A stretch of 32,809 bases of DNA from Actinomycetes bacterium (GCA_021779735.1 JAJYAC010000016.1:1-32809), one strand, 5' to 3'. Numbered from the stretch's first letter, positions 1-9,038 are shown. Notes: generated by a model not told the origin, from the sequence alone. Numbers and translations are program-made.

Positions 1-480
1 GACGTAGATGTTGCCGTCAATCTGATTGGTCTCATCGGCGGCCTTGGCCACGATGTACTCGACCATCGTGCGGCCCTCAAGAGTGGCAATGTGCGTCGCC
101 CCGGGCGCGGAGTGCACGCACATGAGGTAGCGGCCCTGAGCCCGGGTGCGTCGTTCGCCGCCTCTCCGACGGCGACTGCGCGCACGGTTGGCGGACTCGC
201 CCTCGGGGGCCGATGCCTCGACGGGAGCCTCGACCGCGCGGGCCTCGCCGCGAGAGTCGTTTCGCGGCGTACCGCGGTTCGCCTGGCCCCCACGCCCACG
301 GCCACCACGGCGTCGGCGGGCGCCATTGGCGTTGCCGTTGCCACTCGCGCCGGCACCGCCCGAGGGCGCGCCCGACGACGGCGAACGAGTGTCGCCTATC
401 TGGGGAGCGGGTCGGGTGTCGCCAATCTGGGGCCTAGGCGGTGGTGAAGACGGGGACGGGGTGCTGGTTTCGTCGGTCAC
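1..480 (-). CDS. rne: Ribonuclease E/G, N-terminal part (partial, runs off left edge)
   Basis: This is the start of an RNase E/G-family endoribonuclease, which cleaves single-stranded RNA during mRNA decay and rRNA/tRNA maturation. Only about 160 residues are in the window. After a disordered N-terminal extension of about 117 residues rich in Pro, Gly, Ser and Arg, the protein enters the conserved block before the S1 domain (THIATLEGRTMVEYIV, then DGNIYV), which is typical of the family. The start is the GTG at 480, preceded by AAGGAG eight bases upstream; an in-frame stop lies at 499-501. The extension contains two copies of QIGDTR and Arg/Gly-rich stretches likely to bind RNA. The gene follows mrdA in the same direction after a 285-base gap. 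The rne rather than rng name is a guess because the catalytic domain and C-terminus are not visible. Confidence 0.88.
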   Translation of the reverse strand, partial: MTDETSTPSPSSPPPRPQIGDTRPAPQIGDTRSPSSGAPSGGAGASGNGNANGARRRRGGRGRGGQANRGTPRNDSRGEARAVEAPVEASAPEGESANRARSRRRRGGERRTRAQGRYLMCVHSAPGATHIATLEGRTMVEYIVAKAADETNQIDGNIYV

Positions 481-488
481 GACGGGAA

Positions 489-494
489 CTCCTT
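489..494 (-). promoter_or_regulatory. Ribosome binding site fixing the RNase E/G start
   Basis: On the minus strand this reads AAGGAG, eight bases before the GTG at 480. It supports a GTG start for a gene whose first in-frame ATG lies far downstream, inside the conserved domain. Confidence 0.75.
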
Positions 495-512
495 GCGGTC
501 ATGGTCGCGGTC

Positions 513-564
513 GCGCGCCAGGGGGCGCGCTCGCGAGAAGTAGTGCCGCGACGCGCGTCGCGGC
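513..564 (-). promoter_or_regulatory. Two stem-loops in the 5' leader of RNase E/G
   Basis: Bases 513-519 and 524-530 form a perfect 7-bp GC stem with a four-base loop. Bases 545-564 are a perfect 20-base palindrome that can fold as an 8-bp stem with a GCGC loop. Both lie within 85 bases upstream of the rne start codon and would be transcribed as its leader. Neither has a U-tract, so they do not look like intrinsic terminators. E. coli rne is autoregulated through leader hairpins; a similar role here is inference. Confidence 0.4.
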
Positions 565-765
565 GTTCGATGGTGGCGTGGGCAACGAGCGAGGACGTCA
601 CGGAGAGAATCCAGCCGGCGACTAGCCGTTGGAACGATCCTTCGTCTCTCACGATTCTCTCAGTCTGGGACCGGGGTGCTGATGCACGCCGGGTCCGCGG
701 CGTTCTTTCGCGCCCCGGCACTCTGCTCGGTGGCGCCCCACGCTCTAAGGATACTCGCCGGTGGC

Positions 766-2910
766 TCAGCCCCGTGACGTTGTCGTACTCGAAGCCCTGG
801 TCGTGGTGGTGGTCGTGGGGTGAGCGGGGGGCAGGCCCAATTGCGCCTTCGTGGTGACCGGCGCAGTCGGGTGGGCGTGGAGGTAGTTGAACGTCTCGGC
901 GACCACGGGAGCGGCCGCCTCGGAGCCGTAGCCGCCCTCGGCGATCACGCACACCACGACGTAGCGCGGGTGGTTCGTCGGCCCAAATCCCACGAACCAC
1001 GAGTTCGGGGCGAGCTTGGGCGCGTTGCTCGCGGTACCGGTCTTACCCGCGAGGGGGAAGCTCAGCAGTGAGAAGTGAAGGATCGAGTGGAACGTGTAGT
1101 ACGCGGTGCCGCGCGGGTTCGCGATCACGCCGGTGAGTCCCTGGAGGATTGGATCGCGCACCCCCGCGGGCAGATTCACGTGTCCGAGGACGCGTGGCTG
1201 GTAGCGCTCGAGTACCTTGCCGGTCGGACTTACGACGGCGGCGGCAACCTCGGGGGCGTAGCGGGTGCCTCCGTTGGCGAACGTGGCGTAGGCCTGGGCC
1301 ATCTCGATGGGGGTGACCGCCGTGGTGCCCTGGCCGAAGGCCATCTCGATGTTGTCACCGGTGTACCAACTGACGTTGGGAAAGGCCAAGGGGGCGGCGG
1401 CGTGAAGCTGCTGGCGCACCAGGGGCGAGTCGACGCGACCCTGAACCTCGTCGGGCAGGTCGATGTTCGTGTACTGGCCCAGGCCGTACTTCGCGGCGAC
1501 GTTCTGGATCGGCGTCTGGCCGTAGCGCTGCTGCTGGGACCAGAAGAGGTAGCCGAGGTTGTAGAAGTAGTAGTCCGAGGAGACCGTGATCGCGGTTGGC
1601 AGGGTGATGAGGCCGGCCCCCGAGTACTGGTCGTCGTGAAACAGACAGCCGTGCGCGCCCTGGAGACATCCCGGCACCTTGAAGACGCCCGTGTCGTCCA
1701 CGACCTTGTTCGCCGGAAAGATCCCCGTCTGCAGCTGCGCCGTCGCCGTGATCATCTTGAACGTACTGCCCGGCGTGTAGAGGCCCTGGATCGCGTAGTT
1801 GTTGAACGCCCCCTCGTTGAGCAGCTGGTGGAACGTCGCCTCCGAGAGCCCGTTGACGAAGGAGCTGAGGTTGTAGCTGGGATAGCTCGACATGGCGAGC
1901 ACCGCGCCCGTGTTCGGGTCGAGGACGATCGCGGCGCCGTTGGGGGCCTTGGGGTGGACGTGGCTCACGGGGTCGATTGAGTGGCGCACCGTCGCAATGT
2001 CCGCCGCCAGGTACGAGTCGAGAGCCTTCTGGAGTCCCTGATCGATGTTCAGCACCACCGAGTCACCACTCACGGGCGGCTTCGTCGTCACCGAACCCAA
2101 GATGTTGCCAAAGGCGTCGACGGTCAAGGTGCGCGTCCCGTCGCGACCGCGCAGGTACTGCTCGTAGAAGGACTCGATGCCGGTCTTGCCAATCTGGGAG
2201 TTGGTTTGATACCCCTGGTTGGGGTGCGCGGCAATCTCGGCCCCGGTGATGGGGCCCACGTAGCCGAGGACCTGGGCACCCACGAGGCCACCGAGCGGGT
2301 AGGAACGAGTCGACACGTTAAGTACCGAGACCCCGGGGAACTCACTCGGGTGCGTTTTGATGAACTCGACGACGCGCGCCGGCGCGTTCGTGAGAATGGG
2401 GGCGGGCTGGTACGGGTCGTACTGCTGATTATTGAGATTGGCCGTGATCTGGGCGACACTCACCCCCGTCAGCGCCGAGAGTGCACCCTCGATAGACGGG
2501 TCCAGTGCCGCCTCGGCCCGCGAGAGCTGCACCTCGGTGTTGACGACGTTGGTGACCAGGGGGTGGCCCGAACGGTCGAGGATCAGACCGCGCGGCGCGG
2601 CAATCGAGCTCGTGCGCAGGGAGTTCGCGTCCACGTTCGCCACGCTCTGGCGATAGTTGAGGATCTGCAGATTGAAGAGCCGATAGATCAAGACGAAGAG
2701 CAAGACGAGGAAGAAGACACCGATGACCATCCAGCGTCGCTCGGGGCGAGAGCCAATCTCCTCGGGTGAGGCCACGAGGTCGCGGATTCCCACGCTGCGC
2801 GGCTCGTTGATCGAGCGACCGCGCTTGCGAAAGGGATTGAGGGTAACCCAGGGCCGCCAAAGTCGAGAGAAGAGAGAGCCGGTGGGCCGGTCGCGCCAGG
2901 AGCGTCTCAT
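766..2910 (-). CDS. mrdA: Penicillin-binding protein 2 (peptidoglycan transpeptidase)
   Basis: A class B penicillin-binding protein of 714 residues that cross-links peptidoglycan during elongation, anchored outside the membrane and working with MreBCD. One membrane helix lies at about residues 61-80, followed by a dimerisation/pedestal domain and the transpeptidase domain. The active-site motifs are visible: STFK at 382-385 (catalytic Ser), SSD at 444-446 in place of SxN, and KTG at 623-625. The C-terminus ends in a Thr/Ser-rich tail after a Pro-rich segment. The start is the ATG at 2910, which overlaps the mreD stop as ATGA. Reading further upstream only translates mreD in another frame. The usual partner gene rodA does not follow; rne does. 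Confidence 0.95.
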   Translation of the reverse strand: MRRSWRDRPTGSLFSRLWRPWVTLNPFRKRGRSINEPRSVGIRDLVASPEEIGSRPERRWMVIGVFFLVLLFVLIYRLFNLQILNYRQSVANVDANSLRTSSIAAPRGLILDRSGHPLVTNVVNTEVQLSRAEAALDPSIEGALSALTGVSVAQITANLNNQQYDPYQPAPILTNAPARVVEFIKTHPSEFPGVSVLNVSTRSYPLGGLVGAQVLGYVGPITGAEIAAHPNQGYQTNSQIGKTGIESFYEQYLRGRDGTRTLTVDAFGNILGSVTTKPPVSGDSVVLNIDQGLQKALDSYLAADIATVRHSIDPVSHVHPKAPNGAAIVLDPNTGAVLAMSSYPSYNLSSFVNGLSEATFHQLLNEGAFNNYAIQGLYTPGSTFKMITATAQLQTGIFPANKVVDDTGVFKVPGCLQGAHGCLFHDDQYSGAGLITLPTAITVSSDYYFYNLGYLFWSQQQRYGQTPIQNVAAKYGLGQYTNIDLPDEVQGRVDSPLVRQQLHAAAPLAFPNVSWYTGDNIEMAFGQGTTAVTPIEMAQAYATFANGGTRYAPEVAAAVVSPTGKVLERYQPRVLGHVNLPAGVRDPILQGLTGVIANPRGTAYYTFHSILHFSLLSFPLAGKTGTASNAPKLAPNSWFVGFGPTNHPRYVVVCVIAEGGYGSEAAAPVVAETFNYLHAHPTAPVTTKAQLGLPPAHPTTTTTTRASSTTTSRG

Positions 2911-3419
2911 CGACGAACCGCCGGCGACAGACGCGTCACCGCACGGGCCAGATGCGCGAGTGGCCGCGCGAAGATCGCGAACGCCACGGCGTTGACCCAC
3001 ATGGCGTCGAGCACGCTGCCGCGCCACAGACTGAAGTCGAGCAGCACCGCACCCAAGACGACGAAGAGCGCGGGGGTCAAAAGCCCGACGACGGCACCCA
3101 GGAGTGGCGTGACCCACCACGCCGCCGAGTCGAGGTCGCCCACTCCCTCGCGGCCGAGTCGCGCCGCGATCCAGCCCACGACGGCGCCGACGACGGCGCT
3201 GAGTCCAAAGGGCGTGATCGCGTGGGCGTCGACGCACAGGCCCCCGACCGCCGCCACGAAGAGCGCGAGCCCTCGTGAACCGGATAGGCCCACCGCGAGC
3301 GGCCAGAGCCACACGCCCATCACCACCACGCCGGCCACGCGCAGGTTGGTGAGGATCACGAGTTGCACACCCACCAGCACGAGCGTCATCACCAGGGCCG
3401 GCACGAGAGAGCGACTCAC
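2907..3419 (-). CDS. mreD: Rod shape-determining protein MreD
   Basis: A 170-residue very hydrophobic membrane protein with about five transmembrane segments. It sits in its canonical place between mreC and mrdA, which is the main support because MreD sequences diverge strongly. MreD belongs to the elongasome that directs side-wall synthesis. The start is a GTG at 3419 overlapping the mreC stop (GTGA), and its own stop overlaps the mrdA ATG (ATGA), so translation of the three genes is probably coupled. The C-terminal tail is basic and probably cytoplasmic. Confidence 0.88.
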   Translation of the reverse strand: MSRSLVPALVMTLVLVGVQLVILTNLRVAGVVVMGVWLWPLAVGLSGSRGLALFVAAVGGLCVDAHAITPFGLSAVVGAVVGWIAARLGREGVGDLDSAAWWVTPLLGAVVGLLTPALFVVLGAVLLDFSLWRGSVLDAMWVNAVAFAIFARPLAHLARAVTRLSPAVRR

Positions 3420-4234
3420 GTCGAGGGCTCCCAGAGCACGACGTCGAGGTAGAAGATGTTGGACAGGTCCGCCGTGGGCGTCACGCCGACGTCATAGGTC
3501 GTGGCCCCCGGCGTCAGATTCACGTGGGTCACGCGCGCCACCGGCAGTCCCATTGGGTAGAGACCACCGCGCAATCCGTCGGTGAACAGGACCGTTCCGG
3601 GGCGTATCGCCGACGTGAGAGTGACCGCCGATGCGCCCAGCGCGTTGTTCAGTCCGTGACCACTCAAGACGAGCGACGTCGACGAGTTCGCGTAGGTGAC
3701 CCCGATCGTCGCGTTCGCGTCGGTGATCAGGCGCACCGTCGAACCGTGGGGAGTGGTCGAGATCACCGTGCCGACCAGTCCCCCGTTGGCCACCACCGGC
3801 ATGCCGGCGAGGACGCCGTTGTCGCGGCCCACGGAGATGTCGAGCGTCGCCGCGAAACTCGTGGGCGCGAGGGTCGTCACCTGAGCGGCGACGACGGGCA
3901 GCGAGCCCACGAAGGGCACGTGCAATTGGGTCGTCATCTCCGTCAACTGTCGCTGCATGGCCCAGGACTCGTTGAGGGCCGTCTGCGCCTTGCCCAGTTC
4001 GTAACGCAGGCGCTGATTCTGAGCCACGACGTCGGAGTAGTTAATCGCCCCGGCGAAGAGGTGGCCCACGGGGCGCGCCACTTCGCTCACCGTCCAGCTA
4101 AAGGGCGAGACGATCAGATTGATGACGCTGCGCACACCCGACTCGACGCCCACCGTCAAGTACAAGAAGGTGGCCACCACGGTCGCCGAGACCCCGAGGG
4201 TCCAGGCTCGCCGTTTCGCCCGGTCGCTGGCCAC
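3416..4234 (-). CDS. mreC: Rod shape-determining protein MreC
   Basis: A 272-residue bitopic protein that links cytoplasmic MreB to external wall synthases. It shows a short basic N-terminus (ASDRAKRRAW), one membrane helix at about residues 11-29, a helical coiled-coil region at about 70-100 (NQRLRYELGKAQ), and the two-lobed beta domain with conserved glycines (GRDNGVLAGMPVV, GGLVG). Length is normal for the family. The start is a GTG at 4234, one base after the mreB TAA, and the stop overlaps mreD. It lies in an mreB-mreC-mreD-mrdA cluster. Confidence 0.93.
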   Translation of the reverse strand: MASDRAKRRAWTLGVSATVVATFLYLTVGVESGVRSVINLIVSPFSWTVSEVARPVGHLFAGAINYSDVVAQNQRLRYELGKAQTALNESWAMQRQLTEMTTQLHVPFVGSLPVVAAQVTTLAPTSFAATLDISVGRDNGVLAGMPVVANGGLVGTVISTTPHGSTVRLITDANATIGVTYANSSTSLVLSGHGLNNALGASAVTLTSAIRPGTVLFTDGLRGGLYPMGLPVARVTHVNLTPGATTYDVGVTPTADLSNIFYLDVVLWEPST

Positions 4235-4235
4235 G

Positions 4236-5267
4236 TTAACGAGACGGGCTGGACTTCAACATGCGCGAGAAGGTTTCGAGTTCCTCCAGGCACATCCCAC
4301 TTCCGAGGGCGACGCAGTTCAAGGGGTCGTTGGCCACGATGATCGGCATGTTGGTCTCAAATTCGAGACGCTGGGCGATACCGTTCAGCAGTGCACCCCC
4401 ACCGGTCAGAACAATCCCCTGCTCCATCAGGTCAGACGAGAGTTCCGGCGGCGTGCGATCCAGCGTCACCTTCACCGCGTCGACGATCGCCTGCACCGGC
4501 TCTTCGATGGCCTGACGAATCTGTTCGGTGGAGATCACGACCGTCTTGGGCAAGCCGGTCACGAGGTCGCGACCGCGAATCTCGGCGCGCAACTCCTGCT
4601 CGAGGGGGTAGGCCGAACCGAGTTGGATCTTGATCTCCTCAGCGGTGCGCTCTCCGAGGGCGAGCTGGAACTCCTTCTTTACGAAGGCCACGATCGCCTC
4701 ATCGAGTTCGTCACCACCCACGCGAATCGACTGACTGGTAACGATGCCACCCAGCGAGATCACCGCGACCTCGGTCGTTCCGCCACCGATGTCAACGACC
4801 ATGTTGCCGCTGGGCTCGTGAATGGGCAGGCCCGCGCCGATCGCCGCGGCCATTGGCTCTTCGATGATGTAGGCCTTGCGCGCACCCGCGAACTCCGCCG
4901 CCTCCATCACCGCACGCTGTTCGACGCCGGTGATGCCCGAGGGCACGCAAATGACCATGCGCGGCTTGGCGAATCGTCGCTGGTGCACACGATGGATGAA
5001 GTAGCGCAACATCTTCTCGCAAATCTCAAAGTCCGCGATGACGCCGTCCTTGAGCGGGCGAATGGCCTGAATATTGCTCGGCGTGCGTCCGATCATCCGC
5101 TTGGCCTCGGCGCCCACGGCGAGCGGCTTACCGTCTTTCACGTCCACGGCGACGACGGAGGGCTCGTTCAAAATGATGCCGCGCCCGCGCACGTACACCA
5201 GTGTGTTGGCCGTACCGAGGTCGACCGCCATATCGCGGCCGAGCAATGAAAATCGACTGTCAACCAT
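4236..5267 (-). CDS. mreB: Rod shape-determining protein MreB (bacterial actin)
   Basis: A 343-residue actin-fold ATPase that forms filaments under the membrane and positions wall synthesis. The phosphate-1 loop DLGTANT is at residues 16-22, and the phosphate-2 region [13 protein letters not shown] and the adenosine-binding TGGGALL are both present. A short N-terminal stretch (SRFSLLGRD) precedes the core. The start is the ATG at 5267, with AAAGGG five bases upstream; a GTG 36 bases further up lacks a good ribosome site. It follows ndk by 76 bases and leads mreCD-mrdA. Its presence predicts rod-shaped or elongating cells. Confidence 0.96.
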   Translation of the reverse strand: MVDSRFSLLGRDMAVDLGTANTLVYVRGRGIILNEPSVVAVDVKDGKPLAVGAEAKRMIGRTPSNIQAIRPLKDGVIADFEICEKMLRYFIHRVHQRRFAKPRMVICVPSGITGVEQRAVMEAAEFAGARKAYIIEEPMAAAIGAGLPIHEPSGNMVVDIGGGTTEVAVISLGGIVTSQSIRVGGDELDEAIVAFVKKEFQLALGERTAEEIKIQLGSAYPLEQELRAEIRGRDLVTGLPKTVVISTEQIRQAIEEPVQAIVDAVKVTLDRTPPELSSDLMEQGIVLTGGGALLNGIAQRLEFETNMPIIVANDPLNCVALGSGMCLEELETFSRMLKSSPSR

Positions 5268-5343
5268 ACAAACCCTTTGGTGAGGGGACGCCACCCTCCC
5301 CACAAGGCTAGGGCACGCGGGCGCCGCTCAACCACCCACCGCG

Positions 5344-5754
5344 TTAGGCCAAGTGCGGAAAGAAGATCTCGATTTCGCGCGCGGCCGATTCGGCGGAGTC
5401 CGAGCCGTGAATCAAGTTCTCACTCATCACCGTCGCGAGGTCCCCACGAATCGTCCCGGGCGCGGCGTCGGCGGGGTTGGTCGTGCCCATCAGAGCGCGC
5501 ACGATCCGCCAGGTGTCTGCGGGTCCCTCGAACACGCACACCAGCACGGGAGAGCGAGTGATGAAGGTGACTAAACCTTCAAAGAAGGGACGCTCAGCGT
5601 GCTCGGCGTAGTGGCGTTCGGCGGTGGCCCGGTCCAGGCGGCGCAATTCGGCCGCGACGAGCGAGAGGCCCTTGCGCTCCAGTCGCGCCAGGATCTCACC
5701 GGCCAGTCCGCGTTCCACACCGTCGGGCTTGACGATAACGAGGGTTCTGTTCAC
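5344..5754 (-). CDS. ndk: Nucleoside diphosphate kinase
   Basis: A 136-residue cytosolic enzyme that moves the gamma phosphate between nucleoside triphosphates and diphosphates through a phospho-histidine. The active-site signature NLIHGSDS is intact, with the catalytic His at residue 116, and the N-terminal TLVIVKPDGV strand and Lys are present. Length matches the family. The start is a GTG at 5754. It sits 20 bases after folC and 76 bases before mreB in the same direction, a common actinobacterial order. Confidence 0.97.
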   Translation of the reverse strand: MNRTLVIVKPDGVERGLAGEILARLERKGLSLVAAELRRLDRATAERHYAEHAERPFFEGLVTFITRSPVLVCVFEGPADTWRIVRALMGTTNPADAAPGTIRGDLATVMSENLIHGSDSAESAAREIEIFFPHLA

Positions 5755-5774
5755 GACGGATCAATCTAACAGTG

Positions 5775-7100
5775 TCACTGCAGGTGCCGAGTGGCGATGC
5801 CCAGTATCTCGCCGCGCACTTCGCCCACGAGGTAGAGGCTGCCGGTGACCACGATGAGGTCGTCGTCGTCACTGCGCTCACGCGCGTGCGCGAGCGCCGT
5901 TGCGCTTCCCGGGTGCTCGTAGGCCACCGCCCCCAAGGAACGGAGCGCTTCGGCGACCTGCGCCGCGGACACCGCGCGCGGCGACGACGGCGCACAGCAG
6001 AAGAACTCGCGAAAGCCCACCTCGACGAGTGGCGCGACCATCTCCGTGACGTCGCGACCACTCAACATACCGACGACGCAGCGTCTCGTTCCCTGGACGT
6101 GAAAGGCGCCGTCGAGGGCTGCGCACAGCACCTGAACGCCCGCCGGGTTGTGCGCCCCGTCGACGACGATCATCGGGTGGTGGGCGAGTACCTCGAGGCG
6201 ACCAGCCATGGTCGCCTGTCCCAGCGCCTCTCGCACCACGTCCTCTCCGAGCGCCCGGCCCATCAGGGCTTCGGCGGCCACGATGGCGGTCGCGGCGTTC
6301 TCCCCCTGGTGCAGGCCGTGCAGTCGCACCAGGACGTCGTCGTAGCGGCCAAAGGGCGTTCGCACACTGATCACACGACCCCCGAGCGCCAACTCATTGC
6401 TCTCGAGCGCGAAGTCCTCGCCGCGAATCCACGCGGTGGCTGACACCTCGCGACAACGTGCGCGTACGACCTCGAGCACGACGTCATCGGTCGTGCCCAC
6501 CACCGCGATCGCCCCGTCGTGGATGATGCCCGACTTGTCGGTCGCGATCTCTCGCACCGTCGAGCCCAACACCGCCGTGTGGTCGAGATCAACGTTGGTC
6601 ACCACGGCGACGGGGGCGTGCAAGACATTCGTCGAGTCCCACGTCCCGCCCATGCCGACCTCGATCACCGCAACTTCGACCCCTTCGTCAGAGAAGTGCA
6701 AGAACGCCGCCACCGTGAGCAGCTCAAAGCGCGTGAGGGTGATTTGTCCCGCCAGCTCCACGTCGGCGAGGCGCGACATCAGCGAGACAAAGTCGTCGTC
6801 GCTCACCGGCTCCGCGTTCACGGCGATGCGCTCGTTGACCGCGTGGAGGTCGGGACTGGTGAACGTGCCCACGCGCAGTCCGCTCGCGCCAAACAGCGCG
6901 GAGCACAGTGTCGTCGTCGTCCCCTTGCCGTTGGTTCCCGTGATGTGGACGCACTGGTAGTCGAGCTGAGGATTACCCAACAAGCGCAAGGTGGCCTCGA
7001 CGGGCTCGAGGTTCGGCACGCGCCGACGCGGCACCACACGCTCGAAGTCAACGTGTGACTCGAGCCAGGTCAACGCCTCTTCGTAGGAGTCAAAGCGCAC
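5775..7100 (-). CDS. folC: Dihydrofolate synthase / folylpolyglutamate synthase
   Basis: A 441-residue Mur-ligase-family enzyme that adds glutamate to dihydropteroate and to folates using ATP. The P-loop GTNGKGT is at residues 55-61. The TSPDLHAVNERI segment follows, and VVDGAHNPAG marks the C-terminal ligase domain, both typical of FolC. The start is a GTG at 7100, three bases after the clpX stop, and ndk follows 20 bases downstream. In many actinobacteria valS lies between clpX and folC; here it is missing. Confidence 0.96.
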   Translation of the reverse strand: MRFDSYEEALTWLESHVDFERVVPRRRVPNLEPVEATLRLLGNPQLDYQCVHITGTNGKGTTTTLCSALFGASGLRVGTFTSPDLHAVNERIAVNAEPVSDDDFVSLMSRLADVELAGQITLTRFELLTVAAFLHFSDEGVEVAVIEVGMGGTWDSTNVLHAPVAVVTNVDLDHTAVLGSTVREIATDKSGIIHDGAIAVVGTTDDVVLEVVRARCREVSATAWIRGEDFALESNELALGGRVISVRTPFGRYDDVLVRLHGLHQGENAATAIVAAEALMGRALGEDVVREALGQATMAGRLEVLAHHPMIVVDGAHNPAGVQVLCAALDGAFHVQGTRRCVVGMLSGRDVTEMVAPLVEVGFREFFCCAPSSPRAVSAAQVAEALRSLGAVAYEHPGSATALAHARERSDDDDLIVVTGSLYLVGEVRGEILGIATRHLQ

Positions 7101-7103
7101 GCG

Positions 7104-8360
7104 CTAGCTCGCGCGACGAGTTCGCGTCGACTTCCTCAACTCATACGTTGGGGGTACCTGGTCACGCACCGATTCGGCGGACACGATGCACCGCGTCACG
7201 TCGTCACGGCCCGGCACGTCGAACATCGTCTCGAGCAGCACGCTCTCGAGGATCGAGCGCAGCCCGCGCGCTCCCGTGCCGCGCTCGAGCGCGAGGTCGG
7301 CGATCGCCTCGAGGGCACCGGGTTCAATCTCCAGCTCGACGCCGTCCATCGCGAGCACCTGGCGGTACTGCTTTATCAGCGAGTGCTTGGGCTCGGTGAG
7401 AACACGAATGAGCATCTCGCGATCGAGCTGCTGGACCGCCCCCACGATGGGCAGTCGTCCGATGAATTCGGGTATCAGTCCGAACTTCATCAAGTCCTCG
7501 GGCAGGGCGTGACGAAACAGCTCGATATCACCGGCGCGCTTTGACTCGATGGGTGAATTGAAGCCCATCGACTTCTTGCCCAGTCGGCGCTCGATGATCT
7601 GCTCGAGGCCCGAGAAGGCGCCGCCACAGATGAACAGAATGTTCGAGGTGTCGATCGTGATGAACTCCTGGTGCGGATGCTTGCGCCCGCCCTGGGGTGG
7701 GACGCTCGCCACCGTGCCCTCGAGGATCTTCAAGAGGGCCTGCTGCACGCCTTCGCCCGACACGTCGCGGGTGATCGAGGGGTTCTCCGCCTTGCGCGCG
7801 ATCTTGTCGATTTCGTCGATGTAGATGATGCCGCGCTCGGCGCGCTTGACGTCGAAGTCCGCGGCGGCGAGGAGCTTGAGCAAGATGTTCTCGACGTCCT
7901 CGCCCACGTAGCCGGCCTCGGTGAGGGCGGTCGCGTCAGCGATGGCGAAGGGCACGTTGAGCATGCGCGCGAGGGTCTGGGCGAGGAACGTCTTGCCACA
8001 TCCCGTCGGACCGAGCAGCAGGACGTTCGACTTCGCCACTTCGACGTCGTCGTCGTGCAGGGGACCAGCCTGAATGCGCTTGTAGTGGTTGTAAACGGCC
8101 ACCGCCAGAATCTTCTTCGCCGACTCTTGGCCGATCACGAACTCGTCGAGGAAGGCCGCGACCTCGCGCGGCGTCGGCAACTCCTCGAGAACGAATTCGG
8201 GGCGGTCGCCAAACTCGTCGGCGATGATGTCGTTGCACAGATCGATGCACTCGTCGCAGATGTAGACGCTCGGACCCGCAATCAACTTCTTGACCTGCTT
8301 TTGGCCCTTGGCACAAAAGCTGCACTTAATGAGGTCGTTGCCTTCACCAAATTTTGCCAC
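7104..8360 (-). CDS. clpX: ATP-dependent Clp protease ATP-binding subunit ClpX
   Basis: A 418-residue AAA+ unfoldase that feeds substrates into ClpP. The N-terminal zinc-binding domain has Cys at 13, 16, 35 and 38. Walker A GPTGCGKT is at 117-124, Walker B IIYIDEID at about 178-185, and the ClpP-docking loop reads MGF at 265-267 (IGF in many relatives). The start is a GTG at 8360 with GGAGGT five bases upstream; a longer reading from 8387 is not needed. It lies 63 bases after clpP. Confidence 0.97.
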   Translation of the reverse strand: MAKFGEGNDLIKCSFCAKGQKQVKKLIAGPSVYICDECIDLCNDIIADEFGDRPEFVLEELPTPREVAAFLDEFVIGQESAKKILAVAVYNHYKRIQAGPLHDDDVEVAKSNVLLLGPTGCGKTFLAQTLARMLNVPFAIADATALTEAGYVGEDVENILLKLLAAADFDVKRAERGIIYIDEIDKIARKAENPSITRDVSGEGVQQALLKILEGTVASVPPQGGRKHPHQEFITIDTSNILFICGGAFSGLEQIIERRLGKKSMGFNSPIESKRAGDIELFRHALPEDLMKFGLIPEFIGRLPIVGAVQQLDREMLIRVLTEPKHSLIKQYRQVLAMDGVELEIEPGALEAIADLALERGTGARGLRSILESVLLETMFDVPGRDDVTRCIVSAESVRDQVPPTYELRKSTRTRRAS

Positions 8361-8365
8361 GGATA

Positions 8366-8371
8366 ACCTCC
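8366..8371 (-). promoter_or_regulatory. Strong ribosome binding site deciding the clpX start
   Basis: The minus strand reads GGAGGT five bases before the GTG at 8360. This supports the zinc-domain start (MAKFGEG) over the upstream ATG at 8387, which would place this site inside the coding region. Confidence 0.8.
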
Positions 8372-8423
8372 GACACGACCAGTCCACTCCATCCTACGAG
8401 GCGAGCGCCCCGGAGTGAGGACC

Positions 8424-9029
8424 CTAGGCGCGCCGGGAGATGACTTCGTCGATGAGGCCGTAGGTTACGGCCTCATCGGCACCCAAGATGAAGTCGCGGT
8501 CGGTGTCTTTGGAGATGCGCTCAACGCTCTGACCCGTGTCGTGGCTCAGCATCTCGTTGAGCATGTCCTTCATGCGAAGGATTTCACGTGCCTGAATCTC
8601 GATGTCCGATGCCTGACCGCCCACACCGCCCCAGGGCTGGTGCATCAAGACGCGCGTGTGCGGCAACGCGTAGCGCTTGCCCTTCGCACCCGCGCCCAGC
8701 AGGACCGCGGCGGCCGAGGCCGCCTGGCCGAAGCAGAACGTCGAGACGTCGGGCTTGATGTACTTCATGGTGTCGTAGATGGCCAACAGACCGGTGATGT
8801 CTCCGCCCGGAGAGTTGATGTAGAGGTTGATGTCCTTGTCGGGGTCCTCGGACTCGAGGAACAGCATCTGCGCGCAGACGAGGTTCGCCACCGTGTCGTC
8901 GATGGGCGTGCCGAGGAAGATGATGCGCTCTCGCAAGAGGCGGCTGTAGAGGTCGTAGGCGCGCTCACCCCGGTTGGATGACTCCACCACGGTGGGGACG
9001 AGGTAGTTCTGGTAGCGGTAGTCGTTCAC
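8424..9029 (-). CDS. clpP: ATP-dependent Clp protease proteolytic subunit ClpP
   Basis: A 201-residue serine peptidase forming the Clp barrel. The catalytic triad is complete and correctly spaced: Ser105 in GQAASAA, His130 in MHQPWGG and Asp179 in DTDRDF. The INSPGGD strand is also present. The start is a GTG at 9029, nine bases after the tig stop. Many actinobacteria carry two adjacent clpP genes (clpP1-clpP2) here; only one is present, so a second copy would have to lie elsewhere or be absent. Confidence 0.97.
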   Translation of the reverse strand: MNDYRYQNYLVPTVVESSNRGERAYDLYSRLLRERIIFLGTPIDDTVANLVCAQMLFLESEDPDKDINLYINSPGGDITGLLAIYDTMKYIKPDVSTFCFGQAASAAAVLLGAGAKGKRYALPHTRVLMHQPWGGVGGQASDIEIQAREILRMKDMLNEMLSHDTGQSVERISKDTDRDFILGADEAVTYGLIDEVISRRA

Positions 9030-9038
9030 GCCACCACC

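Larger units (their letters stand above)
481..765. other. Non-coding leader between mrdA and rne, with two strong hairpins
   Basis: No credible gene is seen in these 285 bases. The part nearest rne holds two strong inverted repeats (513-530 and 545-564), described separately. Closer to the mrdA stop there is a weaker GC-rich stem (688-693 with 714-719) without a T-tract, so no terminator is called. No convincing -35/-10 pair was found on the minus strand, although a separate rne promoter here is plausible. Confidence 0.5.

Noticed and set aside
688..719. Possible terminator after mrdA
   Set aside because: The stem is short and no T-tract follows; it lies about 50 bases from the stop and cannot be told from random GC pairing.
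1075..1980. Plus-strand open frame opposite mrdA
   Set aside because: It is antisense to the transpeptidase domain, with Arg/Gly/Val-rich low-complexity composition typical of GC shadow frames.
2911..3312. N-terminal extension giving an 848-residue PBP2
   Set aside because: It only translates mreD in another frame; the ATG at 2910 has the family-like N-terminus and the ATGA overlap with mreD.
4119..5249. Long plus-strand open frame opposite mreB/mreC
   Set aside because: It is a shadow of strongly conserved minus-strand genes caused by high GC content; its protein shows no family features.
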